Below, in pieces: positions 1 through 8,015 of a stretch of DNA of 57,242 bases. The notes under the pieces are model-generated. The model was not told where the DNA came from. It worked only from the letters and a program-made list of their open reading frames with translations, and did no database searches. How positions within the stretch are numbered: position 1 is the first letter of the stretch; every line of letters begins with the position of its first letter. The DNA comes from an uncultured Prevotella sp. Lineage in GTDB: Bacteria; Bacteroidota; Bacteroidia; Bacteroidales; Bacteroidaceae. The translations under genes and the position numbers were made by a program. The DNA lies in the NCBI GenBank assembly GCA_902495455.1, contig CABUXJ010000015.1:1-57242 (forward strand), in the 5' to 3' direction.

Positions 1-115
1 ATATTTGGAGTACATATACAAAGATACAAAAAATAATCGAAATACGCAAGTATCTACCTGAAAATCATACAATTGGAAGAAATAAAACTAAGACAAAGAT
101 GTGTGCAGAGAGTAG

Positions 116-218
116 CTTCCGAAGGAGGGGTTAGGGGTGGTTAGTCATCCACCGTTATTTAAAAACAATGATTTACAGAATGTTATTGTTTAACCACCCC
201 TAACCCCTCCTTCGGAAG
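116..218. repeat. Long inverted repeat
   Basis: A 28-29 bp arm at 116-144 (core ccgaaggaggggttagggg) is repeated in inverse at 191-218, with about 46 bases between. Each arm also contains its own small palindrome, ccttcggaagg. Just before the left arm stands gatgtgtgcagagagtag, which is the same sequence that ends the palindromic elements at 1085-1303 and 21338-21612. This suggests a worn or chimeric copy of the same kind of element. No coding sequence overlaps it. Confidence 0.8.
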
Positions 219-262
219 GAGGGGACTACAGTTACCCCACTTAAAGGCTCCCGGATGGTTTC

Positions 263-315
263 GTATTTTGATACCGAATTTTGATACCGAATTTTGATAT
301 CGAATTTTGATACAC
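263..315. repeat. 13-bp tandem repeat, four units
   Basis: Four consecutive units close to aattttgataccg are visible at about 263-276, 277-289, 290-302 and 303-315. The unit length of 13 is not a multiple of three and no plausible gene covers it. It lies in a gene-free stretch. Confidence 0.8.
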
Positions 316-360
316 CCTCACCTCATCGTTCATATTGCTAATATTATTTTTGTTATTGTT

Positions 361-465
361 GGCAGGCTGGAAGCCTGCCCTCCCAGTGCTCATTCCAGTG
401 TTCCTCCCGGTGTTCCTCCCAGTGTTCATTCCCAGTGCTCCTCCCAATGTTTATTCCGTTTGTCG
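361..465. repeat. Palindrome followed by 12-bp degenerate tandem repeats
   Basis: The palindrome ggcaggctggaagcctgcc (361-379) is followed by about six or seven 12-13 bp units resembling tcccagtgttcc up to about 460. Short open frames cross it on both strands, but they are low complexity (VFLPVFLPVF on plus, NTGRNTGRNTG on minus) and are best explained by the repeat itself. The remainder of 466-637 shows nothing recognisable. Confidence 0.65.
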
Positions 466-637
466 GCAGGCTGTTTCGTGCATCAACAGCGTCTCTGCCG
501 CCAGCAAGGGAAAGCAACGGAAAAGGCATATTCCCTTAAACTATCACACATATATTTTTTTACATGTCGGTTATTGACAAAAGTAAAGATGTTACAAAAA
601 TGCTGGATAGTTACACCAATGATTTTGTTGTAATAAA

Positions 638-1015
638 AATATCAAAAATTTAACACTTGGGGATTTCGATTTCGGACCGCGGTAAAGCCGAAATCTTGAC
701 ATTTTTTTGCCGTTTCAACTCTGTTTTTTGTCCGCTGCCGACCAATGGGGGCCTCCCGGGGTCGCAACGAGCACGCCGTTGTCATGCAACGGCGTGCTCG
801 TTGTGATGCAACGGGGCCGCCGTTGCAAGGTCGGGAGGGCCTTACGGCAAGGCCGGAAAAATGGAGAAATTGTGAGGGTTGGGGTAACTGTCAGGATGTC
901 AGTGACTTAACAAAATCGCTCAAATTTTGCAAAATTCGGACCTTGGGAAAATAATTTCAGAATATCGCAAATTTTTTGATGCGTTTGTCAGAATAGTTCT
1001 GAGTTTTTAACAGTT
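638..1015 (+). repeat. Dispersed structured intergenic repeat, copy A
   Basis: About 378 bp. The left end (aatatcaaaaatttaaca) matches the inverted right end of the copy at 41151-41526. The right end (gttctgagtttttaaca) matches the end of the copies at 11358-11750 and 34191-34582. The centre holds a perfect 17-bp inverted repeat, caacgagcacgccgttg at 766-782 and its complement at 788-804, followed by caacggggccgccgttg. No protein-coding potential is convincing. Orientation is defined here as plus when the gagttttt end is on the right. Confidence 0.7.
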
Positions 1016-1084
1016 AGGGATGGACCGATTATTATTAGTGGCCGGTGAGATAATTTCCATGCCGCCGGTCTCTATGTCCGAAGC

Positions 1085-1303
1085 ATGCTCTCTACACATA
1101 TCCTTATCGCAGTTCATACATAGCATCATCCACAAGTAGGGTCGCGACCCGTCGCGACCGCCTCCTTGCCAACAGATACAACACGTTCGGTTGGCTTATA
1201 TGCACGTTCCGCCAGACGATTGATTATGTGTCCGCGAGGCGGTCGCGACGGGTCGCGACCCTACTTGTGGGTGATGCATACGACAAAGATGTGTGCAGGG
1301 AGT
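1085..1303. mobile_element. Palindromic MITE-like element, copy 1
   Basis: The arms at about 1085-1164 and 1235-1303 are inverted copies of each other. They contain cacaagtagggtcgcgaccc, then cgtcgcgaccgcctcc, and they surround a roughly 70 bp unique centre (gccaacagatacaacacg...). The same arms and the same centre recur at 21338-21612 with about 90 percent identity by eye. There is no open reading frame for a transposase, so any mobility would depend on proteins in trans. The element sits upstream of the btuB promoter and ends about 70 bp before it. Confidence 0.7.
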
Positions 1304-1371
1304 AGAGTAGCTTCGGAAGGGGGACTGAGATTATCACGATGAGCATATTCTAAATTTCAGACGAGTCAAAT

Positions 1372-1402
1372 TTTGTCGTTTGTGGATTTATCAGTAACTT
1401 TG
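1372..1402 (+). promoter_or_regulatory. Promoter of the btuB-btuG operon
   Basis: A TTTG at 1372-1375 is separated by 19 bases from TAACTTTG at 1395-1402. This fits the Bacteroidota consensus TTTG-N19-21-TAnnTTTG. Transcription would begin around 1409, immediately before the cobalamin riboswitch. Confidence 0.75.
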
Positions 1403-1404
1403 CG

Positions 1405-1575
1405 CCGCATTTGGTTCGCTCTCCGGAGTGATTAAAAAGGGAACGGGGTGAGAATCCCCGGCTGTCCCGCAGCTGTAAGTCGTCAGTTATTGCGGCACAA
1501 ACAAAAGAGTCACTGAGATTTTCGGGAAGACGTTTGATGCCGGACGACAAGCCAGAAGACCTGCCACGTGCAAAG
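1405..1575 (+). promoter_or_regulatory. Cobalamin (adenosylcobalamin-type) riboswitch
   Basis: The conserved cobalamin riboswitch blocks are present in order: a G/A-rich segment ending in ggggtgagaatccccggc (about 1445-1463), then tgtcccgcagctgtaag (B12 box core, about 1464-1480), and the closing agccagaagacctgcc (about 1550-1566). Known class behaviour is that B12 binding represses translation or transcription of the downstream gene. Here it is followed by btuB and btuG, which is the expected regulon. The start codon at 1646 lies about 80 bases after the last conserved block, leaving room for an expression platform, but I did not resolve whether it acts on initiation or termination. Confidence 0.93.
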
Positions 1576-1645
1576 AACACGACCGGTCCGAAAGACCCTG
1601 GGGATGGATTCGGAAAGGTCAGGCAAAAAGACAATCATACAGGAA

Positions 1646-3664
1646 ATGAAGCGTGAGCTACTGATGGCAGCGTTGGGCATGGTCAGCATCTATGCCGGCG
1701 CACAGACGACGGAGCGGCAGCAGAGCCGTCTCGACAGCATCCAGCATCTGCGTGAGCTGGTGGTCATGTCGCAGCAGACGTCGCAGCGGGCGATAATCCC
1801 TGTACAACAGCTTGATGGAGAGGCGTTGAGGCGGCTCAGTGTCCACTCCGTGGCGGACGCCATGCGCTACTTCGCCGGAGTCCAGATCAAGGACTACGGC
1901 GGTATCGGCGGACTGAAGACGGTCAACGTGCGTTCGCTCGGCACAAACCACACCGGTGTCTTCTATGACGGCATTGAACTCGGCAATGCCCAAAACGGCG
2001 TCGTCGACCTCGGACGCTTCTCGCTCGACAACATGGAGGCCGTCCGTCTCTGCAACGGACAGAAGTCGTCCATCTTGCAACCGGCGAAGGACTACGCTTC
2101 GGCGTCGGCTGTCTATATGCAGGCGCGCCGCCCGGTCTTCGACGGAAGGAAACGCGACAATCTGAACATCGGCATGAAGGCAGGATCGTTTGACACGTAC
2201 AATCCGACGGTGCTCTGGGAACATAAACTGACCGACAGGATGTCGGCGCAGCTGAGCGCGGAGTACATGAACACCTCCGGCCGCTACAAGTTCCGCTACG
2301 CGAAGAAGAACGGATATGACACGACAGAGGTGCGCCGCAACGGTGACGTGGAGTCGCTGCGCATGGAGGGGGCTGTCTTCGGACAGACACGGCGTGGCGA
2401 ATGGCGTGGAAAGCTATATTTCTACAGTAGCGAGCGAGGTTATCCGGGGGCGGCGGTGCGCGAAGAACCGGGACGTTTCAGCCATCAGGACCGCCAGTGG
2501 GACACGTCGGTGTTCGGACAGGCGTCGTGGCGCCGGAGGATTACGGACCGCTACAGTCTGCTCGTCAACGCCAAGGCGGCATACGACTACCTCCACTATC
2601 TCTCTGATCCGCGGCTGGACGTGACGACGATGTACACCGACAACACTTACCGTCAGACGGAGGGCTATCTCTCTGCGGCCCATCTGGTGGAGGTGACCGA
2701 CTGGATGACGGTCTCGCTGGCCAACGACGTGCAGATGAACTATCTCGACGCCGACCTTGTCAACTTCGTCTATCCAACGCGGTGGACGGTCCTCTCGGCT
2801 CTCGCCGTGAGCGCGTCGTGGCGCGGGGTGTCGGCCCAGGCGTCGCTGCTCCACACGTTCGTCTCCGACCACACGGACCGGCCGGGCGGTTCGGCGGGGG
2901 ACAAGAGCGAGCTGACGCCGACCGTGGCACTGGCTTACGACGCCGGACACGGGTTAAATCTGCGGGCATTCTGCAAGCGCGTGTTCCGTATGCCGACGTT
3001 CAATGACCTCTATTATACGTTCATCGGGAACAAGGCGCTGAAGCCGGAGTACACCACCCAGTATGACGTCGGCTTGACGTGGACGGCCGTGCCTTTTAGC
3101 GGCCGGTCGATGCTGAGGAGCGTGGAGCTTCAGGCGGACGGCTATTATAATAAGGTGGAGGACAAGATCGTGGCCATGCCGACGTCTAATCAGTTTCGCT
3201 GGACGATGATGAACTTCGGGCTGTGTGACATCTACGGACTTGACGTATCGGTGAAAGCCCGGTGGAGGGTGGGGCAGGTGGACGTAGGAACCCACGTGAC
3301 ATATACGTACAACGAGGCCTTGGACCACACCGACCGCACAAGCCGCTTCTACGGCGGGCAGCTGCCTTACATCCCGTGGCACAGCGGCTCGGCCATCGTG
3401 ACGGCGTCATGGCGCGGATGGACGGCAAACTACAGTTTCATCTATACCGGCGAACGCTATGAGGCGAGTGCCAACATACCGGAAAACTACTCGAAACCGT
3501 GGTACACGAGCGACCTTTCGCTGTCCAAGGAGCTGCGTGTCGGTCGTGTCGGAATGAGGCTGACGGGAGAACTGAACAACATGTTCAACCAGCAGTATGA
3601 GGTCGTGCAGTGTTATCCGATGCCGGGAACGAACTTCAAGGTGAAGCTGAACGTGATGATATAA
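1646..3664 (+). CDS. btuB: TonB-dependent vitamin B12 receptor BtuB
   Basis: A 672-residue outer membrane receptor for corrinoids, powered by TonB-ExbBD. I start it at 1646 rather than the longer frame opening at 1568. The 1646 start gives a clean signal peptide (MKRELLMAALGMVSIYAGAQ), and the extra 26 codons run back into the riboswitch. A plug domain follows (about residues 30-150; DAMRYFAGVQIKDYGGIGG, SLGTNHTGVFYDGIELGNAQ), then a 22-strand-type beta-barrel with many alternating aromatic segments to the C terminus (FNQQYEVVQCYPMPGTNFKV). Substrate is inferred from the upstream cobalamin riboswitch and the downstream btuG. No inner-membrane BtuCDF genes are in the window. The base composition is GC-rich like its neighbours. 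Confidence 0.92.
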   Translation: MKRELLMAALGMVSIYAGAQTTERQQSRLDSIQHLRELVVMSQQTSQRAIIPVQQLDGEALRRLSVHSVADAMRYFAGVQIKDYGGIGGLKTVNVRSLGTNHTGVFYDGIELGNAQNGVVDLGRFSLDNMEAVRLCNGQKSSILQPAKDYASASAVYMQARRPVFDGRKRDNLNIGMKAGSFDTYNPTVLWEHKLTDRMSAQLSAEYMNTSGRYKFRYAKKNGYDTTEVRRNGDVESLRMEGAVFGQTRRGEWRGKLYFYSSERGYPGAAVREEPGRFSHQDRQWDTSVFGQASWRRRITDRYSLLVNAKAAYDYLHYLSDPRLDVTTMYTDNTYRQTEGYLSAAHLVEVTDWMTVSLANDVQMNYLDADLVNFVYPTRWTVLSALAVSASWRGVSAQASLLHTFVSDHTDRPGGSAGDKSELTPTVALAYDAGHGLNLRAFCKRVFRMPTFNDLYYTFIGNKALKPEYTTQYDVGLTWTAVPFSGRSMLRSVELQADGYYNKVEDKIVAMPTSNQFRWTMMNFGLCDIYGLDVSVKARWRVGQVDVGTHVTYTYNEALDHTDRTSRFYGGQLPYIPWHSGSAIVTASWRGWTANYSFIYTGERYEASANIPENYSKPWYTSDLSLSKELRVGRVGMRLTGELNNMFNQQYEVVQCYPMPGTNFKVKLNVMI

Positions 3665-3735
3665 TCGGGTAATAAAGCTGAGAAAAGAACCATATTATAT
3701 AAGGTAGCACGGAACTTGTGATGTCTCATCCGACC

Positions 3736-3763
3736 GTAGGGACATAATCTTGTTTTTGTCCGC
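3736..3763. repeat. Single-arm fragment of the palindromic element seen at 46248-46363
   Basis: The sequence gtagggacataatcttgttt followed by ttgtccgc matches one arm of the 43-bp inverted repeat at 46248-46363 with few differences. It stands alone in the 140 bp between btuB and btuG. The short string accatattatata occurs on both sides of it (about 3690 and 3771), perhaps a duplication accompanying the insertion. Confidence 0.55.
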
Positions 3764-3804
3764 ATGCCAAAGACCATATTATATATAAGAAGACAGTAAA
3801 CGAT

Positions 3805-4968
3805 ATGAAGACAATGAGAATAATGACGGCCGTCGTGTTGGCCATGACCGTGGCTTTGCTCGCTTCCTGCCGCACGGACGATGAAGATATCGTCGGGTCG
3901 GAGACTGAAGACGTTGCACCTCCTGCAGAAGGACCAGTCAAAGGCTTCTTCCTGCTCAACGAGGGCAACATGGGCTCAAACAAGTGTACGCTCGACTATT
4001 TTGATGCAGCGTCGGGGACGTACACGCGCAATATATTCGGTGAGGCCAACCCCGGTGTGGTCAACGAATTAGGCGACGTGGGCAACGACTTGCAGGTGTA
4101 TGACGACAAGTTGTGGGCCGTGGTCAACTGTTCACATCTGGTCGAAGTGATGGACGTGGAGACGGCGCGGCACATTGGACAAATCAGTATCCCCAACTGT
4201 CGCTACATAACATTCAGCGGCGACTATGCCTACGTGAGCAGTTATGCCGGGGAGGTGCAGATAGATCCCAACGCGCGGTTGGGCTATGTGGCCAAAATCG
4301 ACATCAAGTCACTGGAAGTTGTGGCGGAGTGTACGGTCGGATATCAGCCGGAAGAGATGGTTGTCGTCGGCGGAAAACTCTATGTGGCCAACTCCGGCGG
4401 TTATCGTGTTCCGGACTACGACCGCACGGTTTCGGTCATCGACCTCGCCACGTTCAAGGTCGTCAACACCATCGACGTGTATGAAAACCTCCATCGCATG
4501 GAGTTGGACAGCGACGGATTCATCTGGGTCTCGTCGCGCGGTGACTATTACGGCACGCCCTCGAAGACATTTGTCATAGACCCGCAGACGGACAAGGTGT
4601 GCGCAGAGATGGAGCTGTCCAACTCCGATATGACCGTGGCGGGCGATTCGCTGTATGTTTGTGCTGCGGAATTCAATTATCAGACGGGCCGAAACATGGT
4701 GACATACGCCATTGTCAACACCAAAACGAGGCGGATTGATACGCGAAACTGCATCACCGACGGCACCGACAGTCGGATAAAGATGCCCTACGGCATTGCC
4801 GTCAACCCTGACACGAAGGATTTTTATGTGACAGACGCGGGTGATTATGTATCGCCGGGCACGCTGTTTTGTTTCTCCAAGGAGGGGAAAATGAAGTGGG
4901 AGGTGCGCACGGGCGATGTTCCGGCGCATATCGCGTTCACAAGGAAAGCGTTCATTTATGACAAATAG
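3805..4968 (+). CDS. btuG: Surface B12-binding lipoprotein BtuG
   Basis: A 387-residue lipoprotein. The lipobox is LLASC with Cys22. It is followed by the acidic run RTDDED, which resembles the Bacteroidota lipoprotein export signal for surface display. The mature part shows repeated WD/NHL-like beta-propeller blades (GFFLLNEGNMGSNKCTLDYF, LWAVVNCSHLVEVMDVETA, YVANSGGY, FVIDPQTDKV, AVNPDTKDFYVTDAGDY). Known BtuG proteins are seven-bladed propellers that bind cobalamin with very high affinity and dock on BtuB. The gene follows btuB by 140 bp on the same strand behind the same riboswitch. A second possible start, ATG at 3814, would still leave a signal peptide. Recognition rests on the GFFLLNEGN opening, propeller repeats and context. 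Confidence 0.88.
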   Translation: MKTMRIMTAVVLAMTVALLASCRTDDEDIVGSETEDVAPPAEGPVKGFFLLNEGNMGSNKCTLDYFDAASGTYTRNIFGEANPGVVNELGDVGNDLQVYDDKLWAVVNCSHLVEVMDVETARHIGQISIPNCRYITFSGDYAYVSSYAGEVQIDPNARLGYVAKIDIKSLEVVAECTVGYQPEEMVVVGGKLYVANSGGYRVPDYDRTVSVIDLATFKVVNTIDVYENLHRMELDSDGFIWVSSRGDYYGTPSKTFVIDPQTDKVCAEMELSNSDMTVAGDSLYVCAAEFNYQTGRNMVTYAIVNTKTRRIDTRNCITDGTDSRIKMPYGIAVNPDTKDFYVTDAGDYVSPGTLFCFSKEGKMKWEVRTGDVPAHIAFTRKAFIYDK

Positions 4969-4978
4969 CAAATGTTTT

Positions 4979-5032
4979 AGGAGTTAAAGGAGTTAACGGG
5001 AGTTATCGCTCTCTTTAACTCCTTTAACTCCT
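4979..5032 (+). terminator. Terminator-like inverted repeat after btuG
   Basis: The string aggagttaaaggagttaa at 4979-4996 pairs with ttaactcctttaactcct at 5015-5032, an 18-bp stem. Further imperfect copies of the 9-bp unit follow up to about 5047. It is one of several purine-rich repeats of this style at gene ends in the window. Confidence 0.7.
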
Positions 5033-5113
5033 TTGACTCCTTTGACTTATTAAAAGTTCTTCTTTTCAGATTTTTGCACTATCTTTGCACCCGGATTAGA
5101 ACAAAGAGAGATT

Positions 5114-6010
5114 ATGAGATATAATACAGGACATGGTCGCGAAGGAGATTATGACCATCTGGTGGTCAAGGAGAGTGCCCCGTTGCTTGAATACCTTCTT
5201 GCGAATGTCAAGGAGAGCCGGTCGAAGATCAAGGCCACACTTCAGGGACGCGGCATCAAGGTGAACGGCAAGTGTGTCACACAGTTTGACTTCCAGCTGA
5301 CGCCGGGCATGAAAGTGGCTGTCAGCAAGACCAAGAGAAATCAGCGAGGTTTCAAGAGCCGCTATGTGAAGATAGTATATGAAGACCGCTGGCTGGTCGT
5401 CGTAGAGAAGAATGTCGGCATACTTTCAATGGCAGCCGGCCACTCGTCGCTCAACGTCAAGGCCGTACTCGACGACTATTTCCATAAGTCACGTCAGAGT
5501 TGCAGGGCCCATGTGGTCCATCGGCTTGACCGGGATACAAGCGGACTGATGGTCTATGCGAAAGACATTGATACGGAACAGATACTTGAGCACAACTGGC
5601 ATGACATCGTCTACGACCGCCGTTATGTCGCTGTGGTGAGCGGAGAGATGGAACAGGATAGCGGAACCGTGGCCAACTGGCTGAAGGACAACAAGGCATA
5701 CATCACTTATTCATCGCCGGTGGATAACGGGGGAAAGTATGCCGTGACACATTTTCATGTCCTTAACCGCACTACCGACCATTCGCTCGTGGAGTTTAAG
5801 CTGGAGACGGGACGCAAGAATCAGATCCGCGTCCATAGCGCCGACATGGGCCATCCAGTCTGCGGAGATGTCAAATACGGCAATGGTGACGATCCGTTGC
5901 ATCGTCTTTGCCTCCACGCCTATATGCTCTGCTTCACACATCCCGTCACTAATGAGCGCATGGAGTTTGAGACTCCGATCCCGACGGCGTTCCGCCTGAT
6001 GTTCAAATGA
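5114..6010 (+). CDS. RluA-family RNA pseudouridine synthase
   Basis: A 298-residue enzyme that would convert specific uridines in 23S rRNA (or tRNA) to pseudouridine. The N-terminal S4 RNA-binding domain is at about residues 20-75 (IKATLQGRGIKVNGKCVT). The catalytic motif HRLDRDTSGL carries the active-site aspartate at residue 139. The family's later motifs are also visible (LETGRKNQIRVH, GHPVCGDVKYG, LCLHAYMLCFTHP). Length and S4-plus-catalytic layout fit RluD/RluC-like members, but the exact target uridine cannot be read from the sequence. A likely promoter has TATCTTTG at 5080-5087. The 50-residue membrane protein gene follows 37 bp downstream. Confidence 0.9.
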   Translation: MRYNTGHGREGDYDHLVVKESAPLLEYLLANVKESRSKIKATLQGRGIKVNGKCVTQFDFQLTPGMKVAVSKTKRNQRGFKSRYVKIVYEDRWLVVVEKNVGILSMAAGHSSLNVKAVLDDYFHKSRQSCRAHVVHRLDRDTSGLMVYAKDIDTEQILEHNWHDIVYDRRYVAVVSGEMEQDSGTVANWLKDNKAYITYSSPVDNGGKYAVTHFHVLNRTTDHSLVEFKLETGRKNQIRVHSADMGHPVCGDVKYGNGDDPLHRLCLHAYMLCFTHPVTNERMEFETPIPTAFRLMFK

Positions 6011-6047
6011 TATGTTTTTTATGGGGTAAAAACGGTAAAGGAGAAGA

Positions 6048-6200
6048 ATGGATAATTTTAAATACTATATAATACTGCTCGCGATGATTATCATCGGCTT
6101 TCTTGTTGTCAAGAGATTGGCCGGTTGTGTCATCCGCACGATAGTCACGCTGATACTTGTCGCTGCGCTTGCAGTCCTTTATTATATGTATTTAATGTGA
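6048..6200 (+). CDS. Small membrane protein, 50 residues
   Basis: An ATG at 6048 preceded by an unusually good ribosome site (aaaggagaag) opens a 50-codon frame ending at 6200. The product begins MDNFKYYIILLAMIIIGFLV, then KRLAGC, then a second hydrophobic stretch TIVTLILVAALAVLYYMYL. That gives two probable transmembrane helices joined by a short basic loop. It lies between the pseudouridine synthase and menA, which runs the other way. No function is recognised. The strong ribosome site, unbroken frame and clean two-helix pattern support a real gene, but conservation has not been tested. Confidence 0.7.
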   Translation: MDNFKYYIILLAMIIIGFLVVKRLAGCVIRTIVTLILVAALAVLYYMYLM

Positions 6201-6236
6201 TGTTAGACATGTAATGCAAGTGCTATTGCATGTCTT

Positions 6237-7148
6237 TCAGATTATGAGAAGTCCCGCGGAAACGGTCAGACCGTATATGAACATGTTGCGGGCGGTCTCT
6301 CCGAGGCAGATGTTAAGCTCCCGTCCGCTGTCGATGCGCACCATCTTCAGGTAGGTGAACGTGTGCATGACGAGATAAACCAGAGGCAGGACAAATGCCA
6401 GCGGATGGCCTTCCGTGATGAAGACAAGACCGAGAAGGCATGCCGTGACGCCTGTCCCGAGATATGCGTAGCGGCCAGCTTGGGCTCCGAAACGCACCAC
6501 GATGGTCCGTTTTCCGACTTCGCTGTCCGTATCGCGGTCGCGGTAGTTGTTGACGATGAGCAACCCGTCGATGACCAATCCACATGCGATGGAAGCAATG
6601 AGGACCTGCCATGTGACCGTGTGCAACTGAATGTAGTATGTGATGCACACGGGAATGATGCCGAAAAAGACTATCACGAGGACGTCACCCAATCCCTTTC
6701 GTGCTAAATGTGTGGTGTATAGGAAGCAGAACACGACACATAACGCTCCAATCAAAATCATTTCCAGACCGCCGTAGAGCACAAGCGGCAATCCGGCTGC
6801 GCAGGCGATACAGGTCGTCAGGGCAATGGCTCTCTTCATGGAGTCCATCTTCACCCATCCCTGTGCGCAGGCACGGCGCGGTCCGAGACGTTTGTTCACG
6901 TCGTCTGTGCCGTTGAGGCAGTCGAAGAAGTCGTTGATGAAGTTGGCGTCAATCTGCATGATGAATGCAAAAAGGAAACACAACGAAGCTGCAGTCCAAT
7001 TGAAAACATCGTCAATGTACATCTTTGCGTCGGTGTAAGCCAACGCCACTCCGATCATCACCGGTACGGCGGCGCCCGTCAGAGTCTTTGGTCTTGCTGC
7101 GAGTATCCATGCTTGCGGCGAATCTAACCGTATGTTGTTCTCTTCCAT
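6237..7148 (-). CDS. menA: 1,4-dihydroxy-2-naphthoate polyprenyltransferase MenA
   Basis: A 303-residue integral membrane enzyme that attaches a polyprenyl chain to 1,4-dihydroxy-2-naphthoate, giving demethylmenaquinone. UbiA superfamily features are visible: the first aspartate-rich motif NDFFDCLNGTDD (about residues 72-83) followed by KRLGPRRACAQGW, and the second, NNYRDRDTDSEVGKRT (about residues 200-215). Eight or nine hydrophobic segments are present. The arginine-rich N terminus (ILAARPKTLTGAAVPV) is typical of MenA. It stands alone on the minus strand. The upstream region contains a promoter with TACTTTTG (minus strand, 7170-7177) and a TTTG 20 bases further up. Confidence 0.92.
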   Translation of the reverse strand: MEENNIRLDSPQAWILAARPKTLTGAAVPVMIGVALAYTDAKMYIDDVFNWTAASLCFLFAFIMQIDANFINDFFDCLNGTDDVNKRLGPRRACAQGWVKMDSMKRAIALTTCIACAAGLPLVLYGGLEMILIGALCVVFCFLYTTHLARKGLGDVLVIVFFGIIPVCITYYIQLHTVTWQVLIASIACGLVIDGLLIVNNYRDRDTDSEVGKRTIVVRFGAQAGRYAYLGTGVTACLLGLVFITEGHPLAFVLPLVYLVMHTFTYLKMVRIDSGRELNICLGETARNMFIYGLTVSAGLLII

Positions 7149-7164
7149 TCTTTTTCTCTTTATT

Positions 7165-7197
7165 TATTGCAAAAGTACTTATTATTGCGTATATTTG
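7165..7197. promoter_or_regulatory. Overlapping divergent promoters for menA and the HD-domain gene
   Basis: On the plus strand TTG at 7167-7169 lies 20 bases before TATATTTG (7190-7197), driving the HD-domain gene with a leader of about 17 bases. On the minus strand TACTTTTG lies at 7177-7170 with TTTTTG 20 bases before it, driving menA. The two promoters overlap almost completely, so RNA polymerase probably cannot occupy both at once. Confidence 0.65.
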
Positions 7198-7221
7198 CAA
7201 AAATATTAATCTATTTTAGTG

Positions 7222-7857
7222 ATGATAAGCAATACAGCAAGCCTCGATCTGGTTGAGTTTGTAGAGACAAACATTCTTCCGCAGTATGCCGAGTTCGACA
7301 AAGCGCACGACCTCAGCCATGTCACGAGGGTCATACGCCGTTCTCTTGATCTCGTGCGCACAACCGGCGCCAACATCAATATGGTCTATGCCATTGCCGC
7401 TTATCATGACATCGGTATGTCCGGGCCGCGTGCCGTCCATCATATCACCGGCGGACGGATACTCGCCCGAGACGCGCGTCTGAAGCGTTGGTTTTCTCCC
7501 GAGCAAATAAAGATTATGAAAGAAGCAGTCGAAGACCATCGGGCTTCGGCTTCTCATGCACCACGGAGCATTTATGGAAAAATCGTGGCAGAGGCGGATC
7601 GCGATCTTGAACCGTCCACTGTCTTCCGTCGCACCGTCCAGTACGGATTGGCAAACTATCCGGAACTGGACCGTGAGAAGCAGTGGGAGCGTTTTTGCGA
7701 ACATCTTGACAACAAGTATTCGGTCAACGGATACATACATCTTTGGATTCCCGGGTCGGACAATGAGCGCAATCTTGTGGAGTTGCGAGAGCTGATCGGC
7801 AAGCCTCAGGAGTTGCGTCGGATATTCGACAGCATCTTTGATGAGGAGAACATCTAA
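7222..7857 (+). CDS. HD-domain phosphohydrolase-like protein
   Basis: A 211-residue cytoplasmic protein with the metal-binding HD signature: His in KAHDLSHVTRV (about residues 25-35), the YHDIGMSG motif (about residues 62-69), then EDHRAS and EADRDLEP, matching the H...HD...D layout. HD proteins are metal-dependent phosphohydrolases, often acting on nucleotides; no specific substrate can be assigned. I start it at ATG 7222 rather than the GTG one codon earlier. The leader is very short. The gene converges with the porin operon and shares a long terminator with it. Confidence 0.82.
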   Translation: MISNTASLDLVEFVETNILPQYAEFDKAHDLSHVTRVIRRSLDLVRTTGANINMVYAIAAYHDIGMSGPRAVHHITGGRILARDARLKRWFSPEQIKIMKEAVEDHRASASHAPRSIYGKIVAEADRDLEPSTVFRRTVQYGLANYPELDREKQWERFCEHLDNKYSVNGYIHLWIPGSDNERNLVELRELIGKPQELRRIFDSIFDEENI

Positions 7858-7880
7858 GGAGATAAAAGAAGCATAAATAA

Positions 7881-7991
7881 GGAAATAAAAGGAGATAGAG
7901 GGAGATAAAAGGAGATAGAGGACAATTGTTTTAGTGCTTAAGACATTTGTCCTCTATCTCCTTTTATCTCCCTCTATCTCCTTTTATCTCC
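7881..7991. terminator. Bidirectional terminator, 43-bp arms
   Basis: The arm at 7881-7923 (repeating ggagatagagg and ggagataaaa) is perfectly inverted at 7949-7991. The arms are internally repetitive with a period near 20 bases. The repeat lies exactly between convergent genes (HD protein ending at 7857, porin ending at 8016), so a two-way transcription stop is the simplest role. Confidence 0.75.
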
Positions 7992-8015
7992 TTCCGATTT
8001 TATAATAGTGGTCTG

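Noticed and set aside
307..633. Plus-strand frames of 80 and 108 codons near the left end
   Set aside because: They run through 12-bp and 13-bp tandem repeats and have low-complexity sequence.
1085..1303. Possible CRISPR-like or integron-like array because of repeated cgcgacc motifs
   Set aside because: There are only two inverted arms around one centre, not spaced direct repeats with unique spacers, and no cas gene or integrase is present.
1658..2390. Long open frames on the minus strand across btuB (188 and 155 codons)
   Set aside because: They are shadow frames of the GC-rich btuB gene, rich in Arg, Cys and Pro, and have no recognisable family.
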